From Propionivibrio soli (lineage in GTDB: Bacteria > Pseudomonadota > Gammaproteobacteria > Burkholderiales > Rhodocyclaceae), in assembly GCF_025770765.1 (NCBI RefSeq), contig NZ_JANZKY010000019.1:29836-93835 (forward strand): a stretch of DNA of 64,000 bases. The letters are read 5' to 3'. Each line of letters starts with the position of its first letter. Positions within the stretch are counted from its first letter, which is position 1. Positions 18,085 to 25,987 of this stretch are shown here, piece by piece. The notes beneath the pieces were generated by a model. It saw nothing but the letters and a program-made list of their open reading frames with translations. It made no database searches and was not told the origin of the DNA. A program made the translations under genes and the position numbers.

Positions 18085-19329
18085 ATGAAGCGTGTTGATG
18101 ATTTCCGCCTGAAATTCGGCAAGAAGGAACTGGTGCCTATTGTCATCGGCGGAATGGGCGTGGACATATCGACGGCCGAGCTGGCACTGGAGGCCGCGCG
18201 CCTTGGTGGTGTGGGCCACATCTCTGATGCGATGGTCAACACGGTCGCGGATCGCCGGTTCAACGCCAAGTTCGTCAAGGAAAAACTCAAGCAGTACAAG
18301 TTCAACGTCGCCAACTCCGACAAGTCTGTCGTGCAGTTCGACCTCGGCCAGCTTGCCGAGGCGACCAAGATGCACATCGGCAAGACGATGGAGGCCAAGC
18401 GGGGCGATGGCCTGATCTTGGTCAACTGCATGGAAAAGCTGACGATGAACGCGCCCAAGGAGACCTTGCGGGTGCGCATGCAGGCGGCACTTGACGCTGG
18501 TATCGACGGCATCACGCTAGCGGCCGGCTTGCACCTTGGATCGTTCGCCCTCATCGAGGACCATCCGCGCTTCCGTGACGCCAAGCTCGGCATCATCGTG
18601 TCGTCGCTGCGTGCCCTGCAACTCTTCCTGCGCAAGACATTGCGCTGCAACCGCTTACCCGACTACGTAGTCGTCGAAGGTCCGCTCGCGGGCGGTCACC
18701 TCGGTTTCGGCATGGATTGGTCGCAATACGATCTGGCGACCATCGTCGCCGAGATCCGTCAGTTCCTGCTCGCCGAAAAACTCGATATCCCGCTGATCCC
18801 GGCGGGCGGTATCTTCACCGGCAGCGATGCCGTTTCGTACCTCGAGAATGGGGCTTCCGCGGTGCAGGTAGCCACGCGCTTCACGGTTACCAAAGAGTGC
18901 GGCTTGCCGGAGGACGTGCAGCAGGAGTATTTCAAGGTCAACGAGGACGGGATCGAGGTCAACATGATCTCTCCGACCGGTTACCCCATGCGCATGCTTT
19001 CGAAGAGCCCGGCGATCGGCGACGGTATCCGCCCGAATTGCGAAGCCTACGGTTACCTGCTCGACTCGACGGGCAATTGCTCGTACATCAACTCCTACAA
19101 CCGCGAGGCGGCGGCCAATCCGGGAGCAAAACGCCTTTCGGTCAAGGACAAGACGTGTTTGTGCACACAGATGCGCAATTTCGATCTGTGGACCTGTGGG
19201 CACTACACCTACCGCCTCAAGGACACGTCGCGGAAGCTGCCGGATGGTACCTACCAGCTGCTTTCCGCCGAGCACGTTTTCCACGATTACCAGTTCAGTA
19301 CCGACAACCGGATCGCGCTTCCGGAGTAA
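18085..19329 (+). CDS. Nitronate monooxygenase family FMN protein with Cys-rich C terminus
   Basis: 414-residue TIM-barrel flavoprotein of the nitronate monooxygenase/2-nitropropane dioxygenase family. Seen: N-terminal VIGGMGVDIST, the AGGHLGFG loop (near residue 207) holding the family histidine, and PAGGIFTGSDAVSYLENGASAVQVATRF for FMN phosphate binding (about 243-270). The last 100 residues are an extension with a cysteine cluster (CLCTQ and WTCGHY) not typical of short NMOs, which may bind a metal or cluster. Nitronate oxidation is a family property; the true substrate here is unknown. Strong ribosome binding site (GGGGAAGG). Confidence 0.8.
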   Translation: MKRVDDFRLKFGKKELVPIVIGGMGVDISTAELALEAARLGGVGHISDAMVNTVADRRFNAKFVKEKLKQYKFNVANSDKSVVQFDLGQLAEATKMHIGKTMEAKRGDGLILVNCMEKLTMNAPKETLRVRMQAALDAGIDGITLAAGLHLGSFALIEDHPRFRDAKLGIIVSSLRALQLFLRKTLRCNRLPDYVVVEGPLAGGHLGFGMDWSQYDLATIVAEIRQFLLAEKLDIPLIPAGGIFTGSDAVSYLENGASAVQVATRFTVTKECGLPEDVQQEYFKVNEDGIEVNMISPTGYPMRMLSKSPAIGDGIRPNCEAYGYLLDSTGNCSYINSYNREAAANPGAKRLSVKDKTCLCTQMRNFDLWTCGHYTYRLKDTSRKLPDGTYQLLSAEHVFHDYQFSTDNRIALPE

Positions 19330-19428
19330 ATTCCGCGTCCAGCGGAATGCGATTCCATTAGACTCCGCGGTCCGGCCTTGCTATTGTTTCCTGGCAGGCC
19401 TTCGTCAATTTCTTATGGGAGCGCTCGA

Positions 19429-19797
19429 TTGGGAAAGAAGCTATATGTCGGTAACCTGAGCTACCGTGTCGATACGAACGCTCTGGAACAGATGTTTGCG
19501 GCGTACGGTACCGTCGTTTCGGCGCAAGTCATTACCGATCGCGAGACCAAGCGGTCGAAGGGGTTCGGGTTTGTCGAGATGGGCTCCGATGAGGAGGCCC
19601 AAGCGGCGATCGCCGGGCTCAACGGCAAGAACAGTGAAGGGCGGCCGTTGACGGTCAACGAGGCGCGTCCGCAGGCACCGCGCGAAGGAGGCGCTCCCGG
19701 AGGAGCGCGGCGCGGGCCCGGCGGCGGTACGACGCGTAGTCCGTACGGCGTCGGCCGTGGCGGCTCGGGCGGCGCTGACGGCGGCAATCGCCGCTGA
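19429..19797 (+). CDS. RRM-domain RNA-binding protein
   Basis: 122 residues: one RNA recognition motif with RNP2 (LYVGNL, residues 5-10) and RNP1 (KGFGFVEM, about residue 46), then a Gly/Arg/Pro-rich tail. This is the bacterial cold-shock-type RRM protein (Rbp family). Translation most likely begins at a TTG (19429) giving MGKKLYVGN, with GGGAG eight bases upstream; the open frame extends further upstream but is not protein-like. It acts as an RNA chaperone or post-transcriptional regulator in relatives; targets are unknown. Confidence 0.88.
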   Translation: MGKKLYVGNLSYRVDTNALEQMFAAYGTVVSAQVITDRETKRSKGFGFVEMGSDEEAQAAIAGLNGKNSEGRPLTVNEARPQAPREGGAPGGARRGPGGGTTRSPYGVGRGGSGGADGGNRR

Positions 19798-19902
19798 TAA
19801 AGCGCTCGCTATTTCGGCCGCTCGCTGCCGCATTGCGCGGGCGGCCGCGTGTTCAATCGAATCGCGACACCACCGATTGTCGTGGAAGGAAGAGGTATCG
19901 CG

Positions 19903-20079
19903 GTGGCAAAGCCTAACTACGCCTACGAAAAGCGCCAACGGGATCTTGAGAAGAGATCGAAGCAGGAGGAAAAGCGACTGCGCAAACTTGAGCGCAAGCA
20001 GGGGGAAGATGACCAGGCGCCTGCCGAGTCAGAGAACAGCCGGGAGCCGGGGATGGATGTCCCCGGGGCAGACACCTAG
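19903..20079 (+). CDS. Small highly charged conserved-type hypothetical protein
   Basis: 58 residues starting at a GTG with AGAGG seven bases upstream. The first half is a lysine/arginine/glutamate-rich helix (YAYEKRQRDLEKRSKQEEKR) and the second half is acidic and disordered. Similar short proteins of the MAKPNYxxEKRQR type occur in betaproteobacteria, but their function is unknown to me. It lies between the RRM protein and rlmJ. Confidence 0.65.
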   Translation: MAKPNYAYEKRQRDLEKRSKQEEKRLRKLERKQGEDDQAPAESENSREPGMDVPGADT

Positions 20080-20202
20080 TCCGGTTTTCCCCGGCTGTGG
20101 CCGCCTCCAGCGGCGCGACTCAGATCCTGTTTCTCTCGGGCGATCCGGAGACTTAGCGGTCCCCGGTTCCCGCGGCGCTTGCCATCACGTTCCGGAAAAT
20201 CC

Positions 20203-21048
20203 ATGCTCAGTTATCGTCACGCCTTCCACGCCGGCAACCATGCCGACGTTCTCAAACACCTAGTCCTCGTTCAGCTCGTCCGTTACCTCACGCAGAAGGA
20301 CAAACCCTTCTGGTACGTCGACACGCACGCCGGTGCGGGCGCTTACGCTCTCGATTCCTCGTATGCGCAGAAACTTGCCGAGTATGAAGGTGGAATCGGA
20401 CGGCTTTGGGCGCGTGATGACTTGCCCGAAGCGCTCGCGGAGTATGTGGCCTTGGTACGTCGCTTCAATCCGTCGGGAAGCCTGAAAAACTACCCCGGTT
20501 CGCCGCATTTCGCTTTGTGGGGCATGCGGGAGCAGGACCGCCTGCGGCTCTTCGAGTTGCACAGCAAAGACGCACGGTTACTGCGCGAGTGTTTCGCCGA
20601 TGCGGGGAAGCGTGTCATCGTCGAAGCGGTGGATGGATTTGCTGGCTTGAAGGCGGTACTTCCGCCCCCACCCAAGCGGGGCCTCGTGCTGATCGACCCG
20701 TCATACGAGTTGAAGAGTGACTACGAGCGTGTCGTCCAAGCACTCAAGGACGCGCTGACGCGGTTCGCCGGCGGCGTTTATGCCATCTGGTATCCGCAAC
20801 TGACACGCATCGAGGCGAACGACCTTCCGCAACGTCTCAAGCGGTTGCCGGCCAAAGGTTGGCTTCACGTCGCCTTGCGCGTGAATGCTGCAGCCAAGGA
20901 CGGCTTCGGGATGCACGGCAGCGGCCTCGTCGTGCTCAATCCCCCCTGGACGCTGCACGACACTCTGGCGGAGGTCATGCCCTATCTCGTCGACGTCCTC
21001 GGCACCGACGCGGGTGCCGGGTATACGCTCGAGCGATCGGAAGACTAG
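20203..21048 (+). CDS. rlmJ: 23S rRNA (adenine2030-N6)-methyltransferase RlmJ
   Basis: 281 residues, the same size as E. coli RlmJ (280), which methylates A2030 of 23S rRNA. Seen: the N-terminal LSYRHAFHAGNHADVLKH signature, the SAM-binding YVDTHAGAGAY (residues 38-48) and motif IV DPSYE at 165-169 (DPPYE in many homologues). An insertion domain lies between these blocks, as in the family. The ATG at 20203 fits homologues; an in-frame start at 20179 adds eight residues. A hairpin follows the stop. Confidence 0.93.
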   Translation: MLSYRHAFHAGNHADVLKHLVLVQLVRYLTQKDKPFWYVDTHAGAGAYALDSSYAQKLAEYEGGIGRLWARDDLPEALAEYVALVRRFNPSGSLKNYPGSPHFALWGMREQDRLRLFELHSKDARLLRECFADAGKRVIVEAVDGFAGLKAVLPPPPKRGLVLIDPSYELKSDYERVVQALKDALTRFAGGVYAIWYPQLTRIEANDLPQRLKRLPAKGWLHVALRVNAAAKDGFGMHGSGLVVLNPPWTLHDTLAEVMPYLVDVLGTDAGAGYTLERSED

Positions 21049-21058
21049 GCGCGGCAGG

Positions 21059-21096
21059 AGCGAGCGAAGCCTAAGGGTGCGCTCGCTTAGTTTTCG
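21059..21096 (+). terminator. Hairpin terminator after rlmJ
   Basis: Perfect 8-base stem AGCGAGCG (21059-21066) / CGCTCGCT (21080-21087) with a 13-base loop, followed by TAGTTTT. It lies where rlmJ and the convergent repeat protein gene meet, and its end overlaps the stop codon of the latter. Confidence 0.6.
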
Positions 21097-21410
21097 GTCT
21101 TCTGCTCGGTGGATCCCGAGCCGCCGACCTTCTTAGCGGTTCGACTGATCGCGCGACCGGTCGCTTCCGCACCATGGCCGATTCCCCGAGCCGCGGCCTT
21201 GGCTCCGCGCTTGATGCCGCGCGCCGTTGCATTCACCGCGCGCTTTACTCCGCGGCCCGTCGCTTCAGCGCCGCGTTCCACGGCGTTGCCTACTTTCTGG
21301 GCGGGCCCGGGGGTCGGTTCCTGAGCGTTCTCTTCAGCGGCGAAAGAAGCGCCTGTCGATATTGCGAGGGTTGCGGCGATGGCTATGAGCAGCCTGTTCT
21401 GGTTCTTCAT
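21087..21410 (-). CDS. Exported cationic protein with five 11-residue repeats
   Basis: 107 residues: a signal peptide (LLIAIAATLAISTGASFA, cleavage after about residue 24), a short acidic spacer, and then five tandem 11-residue units (residues 44-98) with the pattern [VI]-x-R-G-A-x-A-T-G-R-G, for example VERGAEATGRG, VKRAVNATARG and IKRGAKAAARG. An 11-residue period suits an 11/3 amphipathic helix as in LEA proteins or apolipoproteins; here the polar face is strongly basic. It would be periplasmic and might bind membranes, LPS or nucleic acid. I know no assigned family. It converges on rlmJ. Confidence 0.75.
   Translation of the reverse strand: MKNQNRLLIAIAATLAISTGASFAAEENAQEPTPGPAQKVGNAVERGAEATGRGVKRAVNATARGIKRGAKAAARGIGHGAEATGRAISRTAKKVGGSGSTEQKTEN
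21117..21281 (-). repeat. Five 33-base tandem repeats encoding 11-residue units
   Basis: In-frame units of 33 bases inside the exported protein gene. Protein-level conservation is clear while the bases have diverged, so the repeats look old and under selection rather than freshly duplicated. Confidence 0.7.
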
Positions 21411-21693
21411 GGTGTCGTTTGTGTTCTGGAAGGTTCGATACTTGCGGGAATGATGCTGCCACCGCGTCATCGCAAGAGCAAGCGGCTGTGTTAAGCGGGA
21501 AAGCTCTACTCGCGGCTGGTGAATGCGCAAGAATGAGCGAGTCCTATGTGGTCGGCCCGTTGCCAAGAGTGTTAGGGCGCCCTCATCCGCGGCGGCGGAG
21601 CAGCCTCGAGAGCCGAGTGTGCCGCATGGCGGAGCTCATTCACTCCTGCTGGCATAATCGGCGTGCTCGGGAAATCGCACTTCGGGGACCTCG

Positions 21694-22575
21694 GTGTTCA
21701 ACTCGCAAGATCGTCATCGCGTCGGTTTGATCCAGATTCACCTTGCCGTCTTGCTTGCGGGAGGGGCGGGCCTATTTGCGAAGTTCCTGGCCGTCAGCCC
21801 GGCTGTGCTGACGGCCGGGCGGACTGTTTTCGGCTGCCTTGCCCTGCTTGTATTTGCCGTCGCGACGAGGTGCGACCTACGGATAAGAGGGGCGAAAGAC
21901 GTGGCCATTTTGATCCTCTCCGGCGCGGTGCTGGCCGTGCACTGGGCGACGTTCTTTCACTCGATTCAAATGTCCACCGTGGCGATCGGCTTGCTGGCTT
22001 TCTCCGCGTTTCCGTTGTTCACGACCTTACTCGAGCCGTTCGTCTTTCAGGAGCCGCTACAGCGGCATGACATCGCGTCGGCGGTGGTGGTGACCGCTGG
22101 CCTTGTTCTCGTCACGCCGAGCACCGATTTCCACGACGCGCTGACGCAGGGGGTTCTGTGGGGCCTGTTGTCAGCGCTCACTTATTCGGTGCTTTCGCTG
22201 CTCAGTCGTGTCCAGGCCGGTCGCTACCCGGCGGCCATGGTTTCCTTCTATCAGCAGGGTGTGGCGGCCTTGATGACCCTGCCATTCGCGCTCGGCTGGC
22301 AGGGGGGGCTTTCGCTCCGCGACGCGTCCTTGCTCGTCGTACTCGGCGTCGTATTCACCGGGCTTGCGCAGTCCCTTGTCGTCGCGAGTCTGCGCCATCT
22401 ACGGGCGCGTACCACGAGCATCGTGTTTGGTCTGGAACCGGTGTACGGAATCCTCCTCGCCTGGCTAGCGCTGCATGAGCGACCGGCGGGCCGGACGGTG
22501 CTGGGCGGTGTGCTGATTCTCGGCGCGGTGCTCTGGGCGTCTTGGCAGTCGGCCATCAAGAAAAAGCGGGAATGA
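21694..22575 (+). CDS. DMT-family (EamA) transporter
   Basis: 293 residues with ten predicted helices in two EamA halves; the first half contains LTAGRTVFGCLALLVFA and the second RARTTSIVFGLEPVYGILLAWL followed by the typical end ERPAGRTVLGGVLILGAVLW. This is a drug/metabolite exporter family whose members export amino acids or other small molecules. Start is a GTG at 21694 with GGGG six bases before it. No neighbour suggests a substrate. It converges with the MazG-like gene. Confidence 0.87.
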   Translation: MFNSQDRHRVGLIQIHLAVLLAGGAGLFAKFLAVSPAVLTAGRTVFGCLALLVFAVATRCDLRIRGAKDVAILILSGAVLAVHWATFFHSIQMSTVAIGLLAFSAFPLFTTLLEPFVFQEPLQRHDIASAVVVTAGLVLVTPSTDFHDALTQGVLWGLLSALTYSVLSLLSRVQAGRYPAAMVSFYQQGVAALMTLPFALGWQGGLSLRDASLLVVLGVVFTGLAQSLVVASLRHLRARTTSIVFGLEPVYGILLAWLALHERPAGRTVLGGVLILGAVLWASWQSAIKKKRE

Positions 22576-22639
22576 CCCTGTCGCGACCGACTATAGGACG
22601 ACCGGGCCACGCAAGGCGCGAGAGTCTCTTGGGCGATCG

Positions 22640-22996
22640 TCAGTCTTTGAGTTGCGTGTATTTGCGGCTCGATCCGTAGCTTTTGGCAACCGGATACTTC
22701 TCAGCGTTCTTCTTCAGCTTTTCGCGTGCCGCTTCTTCGAGATCGATTCCTGCTTTTTCGGCAATCAGCAGCAGGTAGAGCAGAACGTCGGCGCATTCGT
22801 CGCACAAGGCTTCGCGCGCCGCGGGGTCGTTCGCCAGAGCGACCATTTCCGCGTCGGATTTCCACTGTGTCAATTCGAGCAGTTCGGCCGCCTCGAGGTT
22901 GAGCGAGACGATGAGGTTGCGCAGGGTATGAAACTGCGCCCAATCCCGCTCGTCGCGAAACCTGAGCAGATTCTGCGTGAGCGCTTTCAGCGGCAT
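22640..22996 (-). CDS. MazG-like nucleotide pyrophosphohydrolase
   Basis: 118 residues, one MazG/RS21-C6-type domain. The metal-binding pattern is visible: EAAELLELTQW (E-x2-E, about residues 35-45) and the later ECADVLLYLLLIAEK (E-x2-D, about 69). Members of this size are dCTP/dNTP pyrophosphatases that clean the nucleotide pool. It starts 17 bases after the CoA ester lyase gene on the same strand, so the two are probably co-transcribed, though no functional link is known. Confidence 0.85.
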   Translation of the reverse strand: MPLKALTQNLLRFRDERDWAQFHTLRNLIVSLNLEAAELLELTQWKSDAEMVALANDPAAREALCDECADVLLYLLLIAEKAGIDLEEAAREKLKKNAEKYPVAKSYGSSRKYTQLKD

Positions 22997-23013
22997 GGCG
23001 ACGGTTGTCCTGC

Positions 23014-23997
23014 TCAGGCAAAGAAGCGTTGCTGTGCCTCGGCGGGAACCGACATGCCGGTGGTGTGGGCGCGGGCAAGCAATTCCCAGTAATAGCGATA
23101 CGACGCACGGTCGTGCAACTTCCCTTCGTGGGCGATCGGAGCCCAATCCTTGTCTTGGGCGGCGATCAAGATGGAGCTTGCCGTCTCGACTTCCGAAAAA
23201 TCGGGCCGCATGGCTTCGACGATGGGGACGATCTGGTTCGGATGGATGCTCCACATGCGCAGGAAGCCGAACTCGTCGCGCGCTCGGCGGGCGTCGTTAC
23301 GGATGTAGTCGACATCCTTGAGTTCGGTAGTCACGTTGTGCGTCGGGACGACGCCGTTGGCGACCGCCGCCGTTGCGATCTCGCACTTGGCTCGCGAGAC
23401 AAGCGGGTGGTCGAACTGCCCCGGGCTTTTCATCGCCGATGCCGGGATCGCGCCATGGTAACCGCTGACGAAATCCATCAAGCCGAAATCGATCGATTCG
23501 ACACCCGGCAAGGCCGCGATTTCCCACACTTCGTGCAGGGCGCCAAGCGTCTCGATCAGCACGTGAACTGGAATTTCACGCTGCAAACCGGCGGCTGATT
23601 CGGCTTTCCGCAAGGCCGCGATCTGCGCGCGTACGTCTGCCACACCGCGCGGTTTGGGCAGCGTGATGAAGGGCAGGCGGGTGCCGGCACGCGAAACGAG
23701 GATATCGAGATCTTGCTGCCAGTGCGGGTGCGTGTAGCCATGGATGCGCGCGGCGACGCGGCCGTGTCGATTGTCGTCGCTCATGATGATGCCAGCCGCC
23801 ATTTCGGCGTGCTCGCGTTCTGCGCCGGCATGGGCGCCATCCTCGCAGTCGCAGGTGATGTCAAAGATCGGGCCGAGCTCGTTCTGCAGCTGCACGGCCT
23901 TCTTCATCAGTTTTTCGGAACCGGCGTAGTGGTCGACGGCCGGCAGAATCGGGAAGGGCTTTTCGCCCGGGAAGAGGATATCAGCGGGATGGCGCAT
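23014..23997 (-). CDS. HpcH/HpaI aldolase-citrate lyase family CoA ester lyase
   Basis: 327 residues, TIM-barrel CitE-like enzyme. Seen: CDCEDGAHAG (about residue 49) with acidic Mg ligands, LPKPRG, the HVLIETLGALHEVWEIAALPGVE block with the second metal-binding Glu, and the closing SIHPNQI. The family includes malyl-CoA, citramalyl-CoA and methylmalyl-CoA lyases and thioesterases. Position next to mdh suggests acting on a malyl-CoA-type substrate, but that is inference. The chosen ATG (23997) gives a normal N terminus; an upstream extension crosses the mdh terminator and was rejected. Confidence 0.82.
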   Translation of the reverse strand: MRHPADILFPGEKPFPILPAVDHYAGSEKLMKKAVQLQNELGPIFDITCDCEDGAHAGAEREHAEMAAGIIMSDDNRHGRVAARIHGYTHPHWQQDLDILVSRAGTRLPFITLPKPRGVADVRAQIAALRKAESAAGLQREIPVHVLIETLGALHEVWEIAALPGVESIDFGLMDFVSGYHGAIPASAMKSPGQFDHPLVSRAKCEIATAAVANGVVPTHNVTTELKDVDYIRNDARRARDEFGFLRMWSIHPNQIVPIVEAMRPDFSEVETASSILIAAQDKDWAPIAHEGKLHDRASYRYYWELLARAHTTGMSVPAEAQQRFFA

Positions 23998-24056
23998 GTT
24001 CGGCGGGAGTGCTTGAAAAGAACTGATTTTACCGCGCCGGACCTGAGCGAAAGGCG

Positions 24057-24088
24057 AAAAAAAAGCCGCGGACCCGGCCGCGGCTTTC
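24057..24088 (-). terminator. Rho-independent terminator of mdh
   Basis: GC-rich hairpin (AAAGCCGCG ... CGCGGCTTT) which, read on the minus strand, ends in a run of eight T. It sits between the mdh stop and the lyase start, so the lyase-MazG pair needs its own promoter or read-through. Confidence 0.85.
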
Positions 24089-24106
24089 TGTGACAAAGGC
24101 TTCCGA

Positions 24107-25093
24107 TTAGAGCATGTCTTTCACGGCGGCCGCTTCGTCGGTCAGTTCCTTCAGCGTCTTGCTGATCTTCTCGCGCGAGTAATCGTCGATCTCGATGCCT
24201 TGAACGATCTTGTACGAGCCGTTCTTGCATTCGCACGGGAAGCCGAAGACGATACCTTCCGGGATGCCGTACGAACCGTCGCTCGGCACGCCCATCGTGA
24301 CCCAGTCATCGGAGCCGAGAACCCAGTCGCGCACGTGATCGATCGCGGCGTTGGCGGCCGATGCGGCGGAGGAAAGGCCGCGCGCTTCGATGATGGCGGC
24401 GCCGCGCTTGCCGACGGTCGGCAGGAAGACGTCGTTGTTCCATACCGGGTCGTTGATCAGCGCCTTGATGCTGTCGCCGTTCGAATTGCAATTGCGGTAG
24501 TCAGCGTACATCGTGGGCGAGTGATTGCCCCAGACGACCAGCTTCTTCAGGCTGCCGACCGGGCGGCCCGACTTGGCGGCGAGTTGCGACGCGGCACGGT
24601 TGTAGTCCAGGCGCAGCATGGCGTGGTAGTTCGCCGGGTTGGTGCGGCCGACTTTCTTGGCCGCGGCGCGGGCGATGTAGGCGTTGGTGTTGGCCGGGTT
24701 GCCGACGACGAGCACCTTGACGTTTTCCTTGGCGTTCTGGGCGATCGACTTGCCTTGAACGGTGAAGATGGCGCCATTGGCGGCGAGCAGGTCGGCACGT
24801 TCCATACCGGGGCCGCGCGGGCGAGCGCCAACCAGCAAACAGATATCGGCATCCTTGAATGCGACGTCAGGATTGTCGGTCGCGAACACACCGGCCAGCA
24901 ACGGGAACGCGCAGTCGTCGAGTTCCATGATCACGCCCTGACAGGCCTTTTGGGCTTGCGGCAGATCGAGCAGTTGCAGAATGACCGGCTGGTCCTTGCC
25001 GAGCATTTCGCCGGAGGCGATGCGGAAGAGCAGGCTGTAGCCGATCTGGCCGGCGGCGCCTGTTACGGCGACGCGGACGGGAGTTTTAGACAT
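24107..25093 (-). CDS. mdh: Malate dehydrogenase
   Basis: 328-residue NAD-dependent malate dehydrogenase of the TCA cycle. Seen: Rossmann motif [13 protein letters not shown] (residues 10-22), the substrate arginines in [27 protein letters not shown], the active-site histidine in [12 protein letters not shown], and the [10 protein letters not shown] end block. Length and motifs match the longer MDH type common in betaproteobacteria. AGGAG lies eight bases before the ATG. It is divergent from the sdhE-gltA-odh operon. Confidence 0.96.
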   Translation of the reverse strand: MSKTPVRVAVTGAAGQIGYSLLFRIASGEMLGKDQPVILQLLDLPQAQKACQGVIMELDDCAFPLLAGVFATDNPDVAFKDADICLLVGARPRGPGMERADLLAANGAIFTVQGKSIAQNAKENVKVLVVGNPANTNAYIARAAAKKVGRTNPANYHAMLRLDYNRAASQLAAKSGRPVGSLKKLVVWGNHSPTMYADYRNCNSNGDSIKALINDPVWNNDVFLPTVGKRGAAIIEARGLSSAASAANAAIDHVRDWVLGSDDWVTMGVPSDGSYGIPEGIVFGFPCECKNGSYKIVQGIEIDDYSREKISKTLKELTDEAAAVKDML

Positions 25094-25658
25094 ATTGAGG
25101 GCTCCTGTGGGTAAACGGTGAGCTAATTGATGGGCCAAAAAGAGCGGTCGTTGTCCAACCGATTCTGGCGAACGGATGCAGAAAAAACCGTCGGGAATCA
25201 TAAGAGCGAACGTCGGCGAGTGTCAATCAGGGATCGCGAAAAGGAGATTGCGAAACGGTGGCAAGAATCCGCATCGTCGAGTCACGGCAGGGACGAGTGA
25301 ACACGATGAAGGCAAGCGGACGGCGATCCGCAGTCGTCGTTGGCCCTGTTCGGCAAGCTATTTGTCCGCTTGTGCCTGTCCTTGGAACGGAGGATTTCTG
25401 GCTCGGGCAAGAGGCTTTCCGTCGCCGTTACGGGAATGGCGTAAGCGGGCAAATCACAATAGCGACGCGGTGCGTTGCGCCTGATTTTTGTGCGCTGACG
25501 AAGCCGCGCCGCCCATTTCGCTGTCACACTACCGCTTCGGGAATCCCCGTTTCCCGCCGTGTAACGGTTCGCCGCGCGGCCAAAAACGGGAAGAAACGGG
25601 GCCTAAATGGTCAAGACCCGGGTATTTATCGAGACCCCTGCACTCTGGAGACCTTTCA
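25094..25658. other. Intergenic region where sdhCDAB would be expected
   Basis: 565 bases between mdh and sdhE. In many betaproteobacteria this space holds succinate dehydrogenase genes sdhC-sdhD-sdhA-sdhB, often with a GntR gene. Here no frame resembles a heme-b anchor, flavoprotein or iron-sulfur subunit, and no remnant was recognised. It must hold the promoters for mdh and for the sdhE-gltA operon. Confidence 0.6.
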
Positions 25659-25913
25659 ATGGATGAAAAAGCTCAGCTGAATCGGTTGCGTTGGCGTTGT
25701 TCACATCGCTCGATGCTCGAAATGGACGTCTTGTTGGGAAACTTTCTTGAAAAACGCTTCTCAAATCTCACGCCGGCGCAAGCAGCCGCCTTTGCGGAAC
25801 TCGTCGAGATGGAGGACCCGGACTTGTGGCCCTTGGTCGCCGGCAGGCGGGAGTGTAAGGACCCCGTGCAGGCGGAGGTCGTGGCTATGCTGCGCGACGT
25901 AAGAATACAGTAA
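25659..25913 (+). CDS. sdhE: FAD assembly factor SdhE
   Basis: 84-residue helical protein that promotes covalent flavinylation of succinate dehydrogenase/fumarate reductase. The family pattern is seen in [18 protein letters not shown] (residues 9-26), FLEKRF, and the [10 protein letters not shown] core (about residue 52). Odd point: the conserved RGxxE motif reads R-S-M-L-E, with Ser in place of Gly. GGAG lies before the ATG with good spacing. It is encoded directly upstream of gltA, the usual position, but without sdhCDAB before it. Confidence 0.9.
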   Translation: MDEKAQLNRLRWRCSHRSMLEMDVLLGNFLEKRFSNLTPAQAAAFAELVEMEDPDLWPLVAGRRECKDPVQAEVVAMLRDVRIQ

Positions 25914-25987
25914 GGATAGTGCCGCCGAATCGTCCCCCTGAACGCCTCTCAAAACTGAACCGACCAAAACCTCAACGGGAGACATGT

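Noticed and set aside
25258..25680. Open frame of 140 codons in the mdh-sdhE gap
   Set aside because: No membrane or cofactor motif, no resemblance to Sdh subunits, and it overlaps the sdhE start in another frame.
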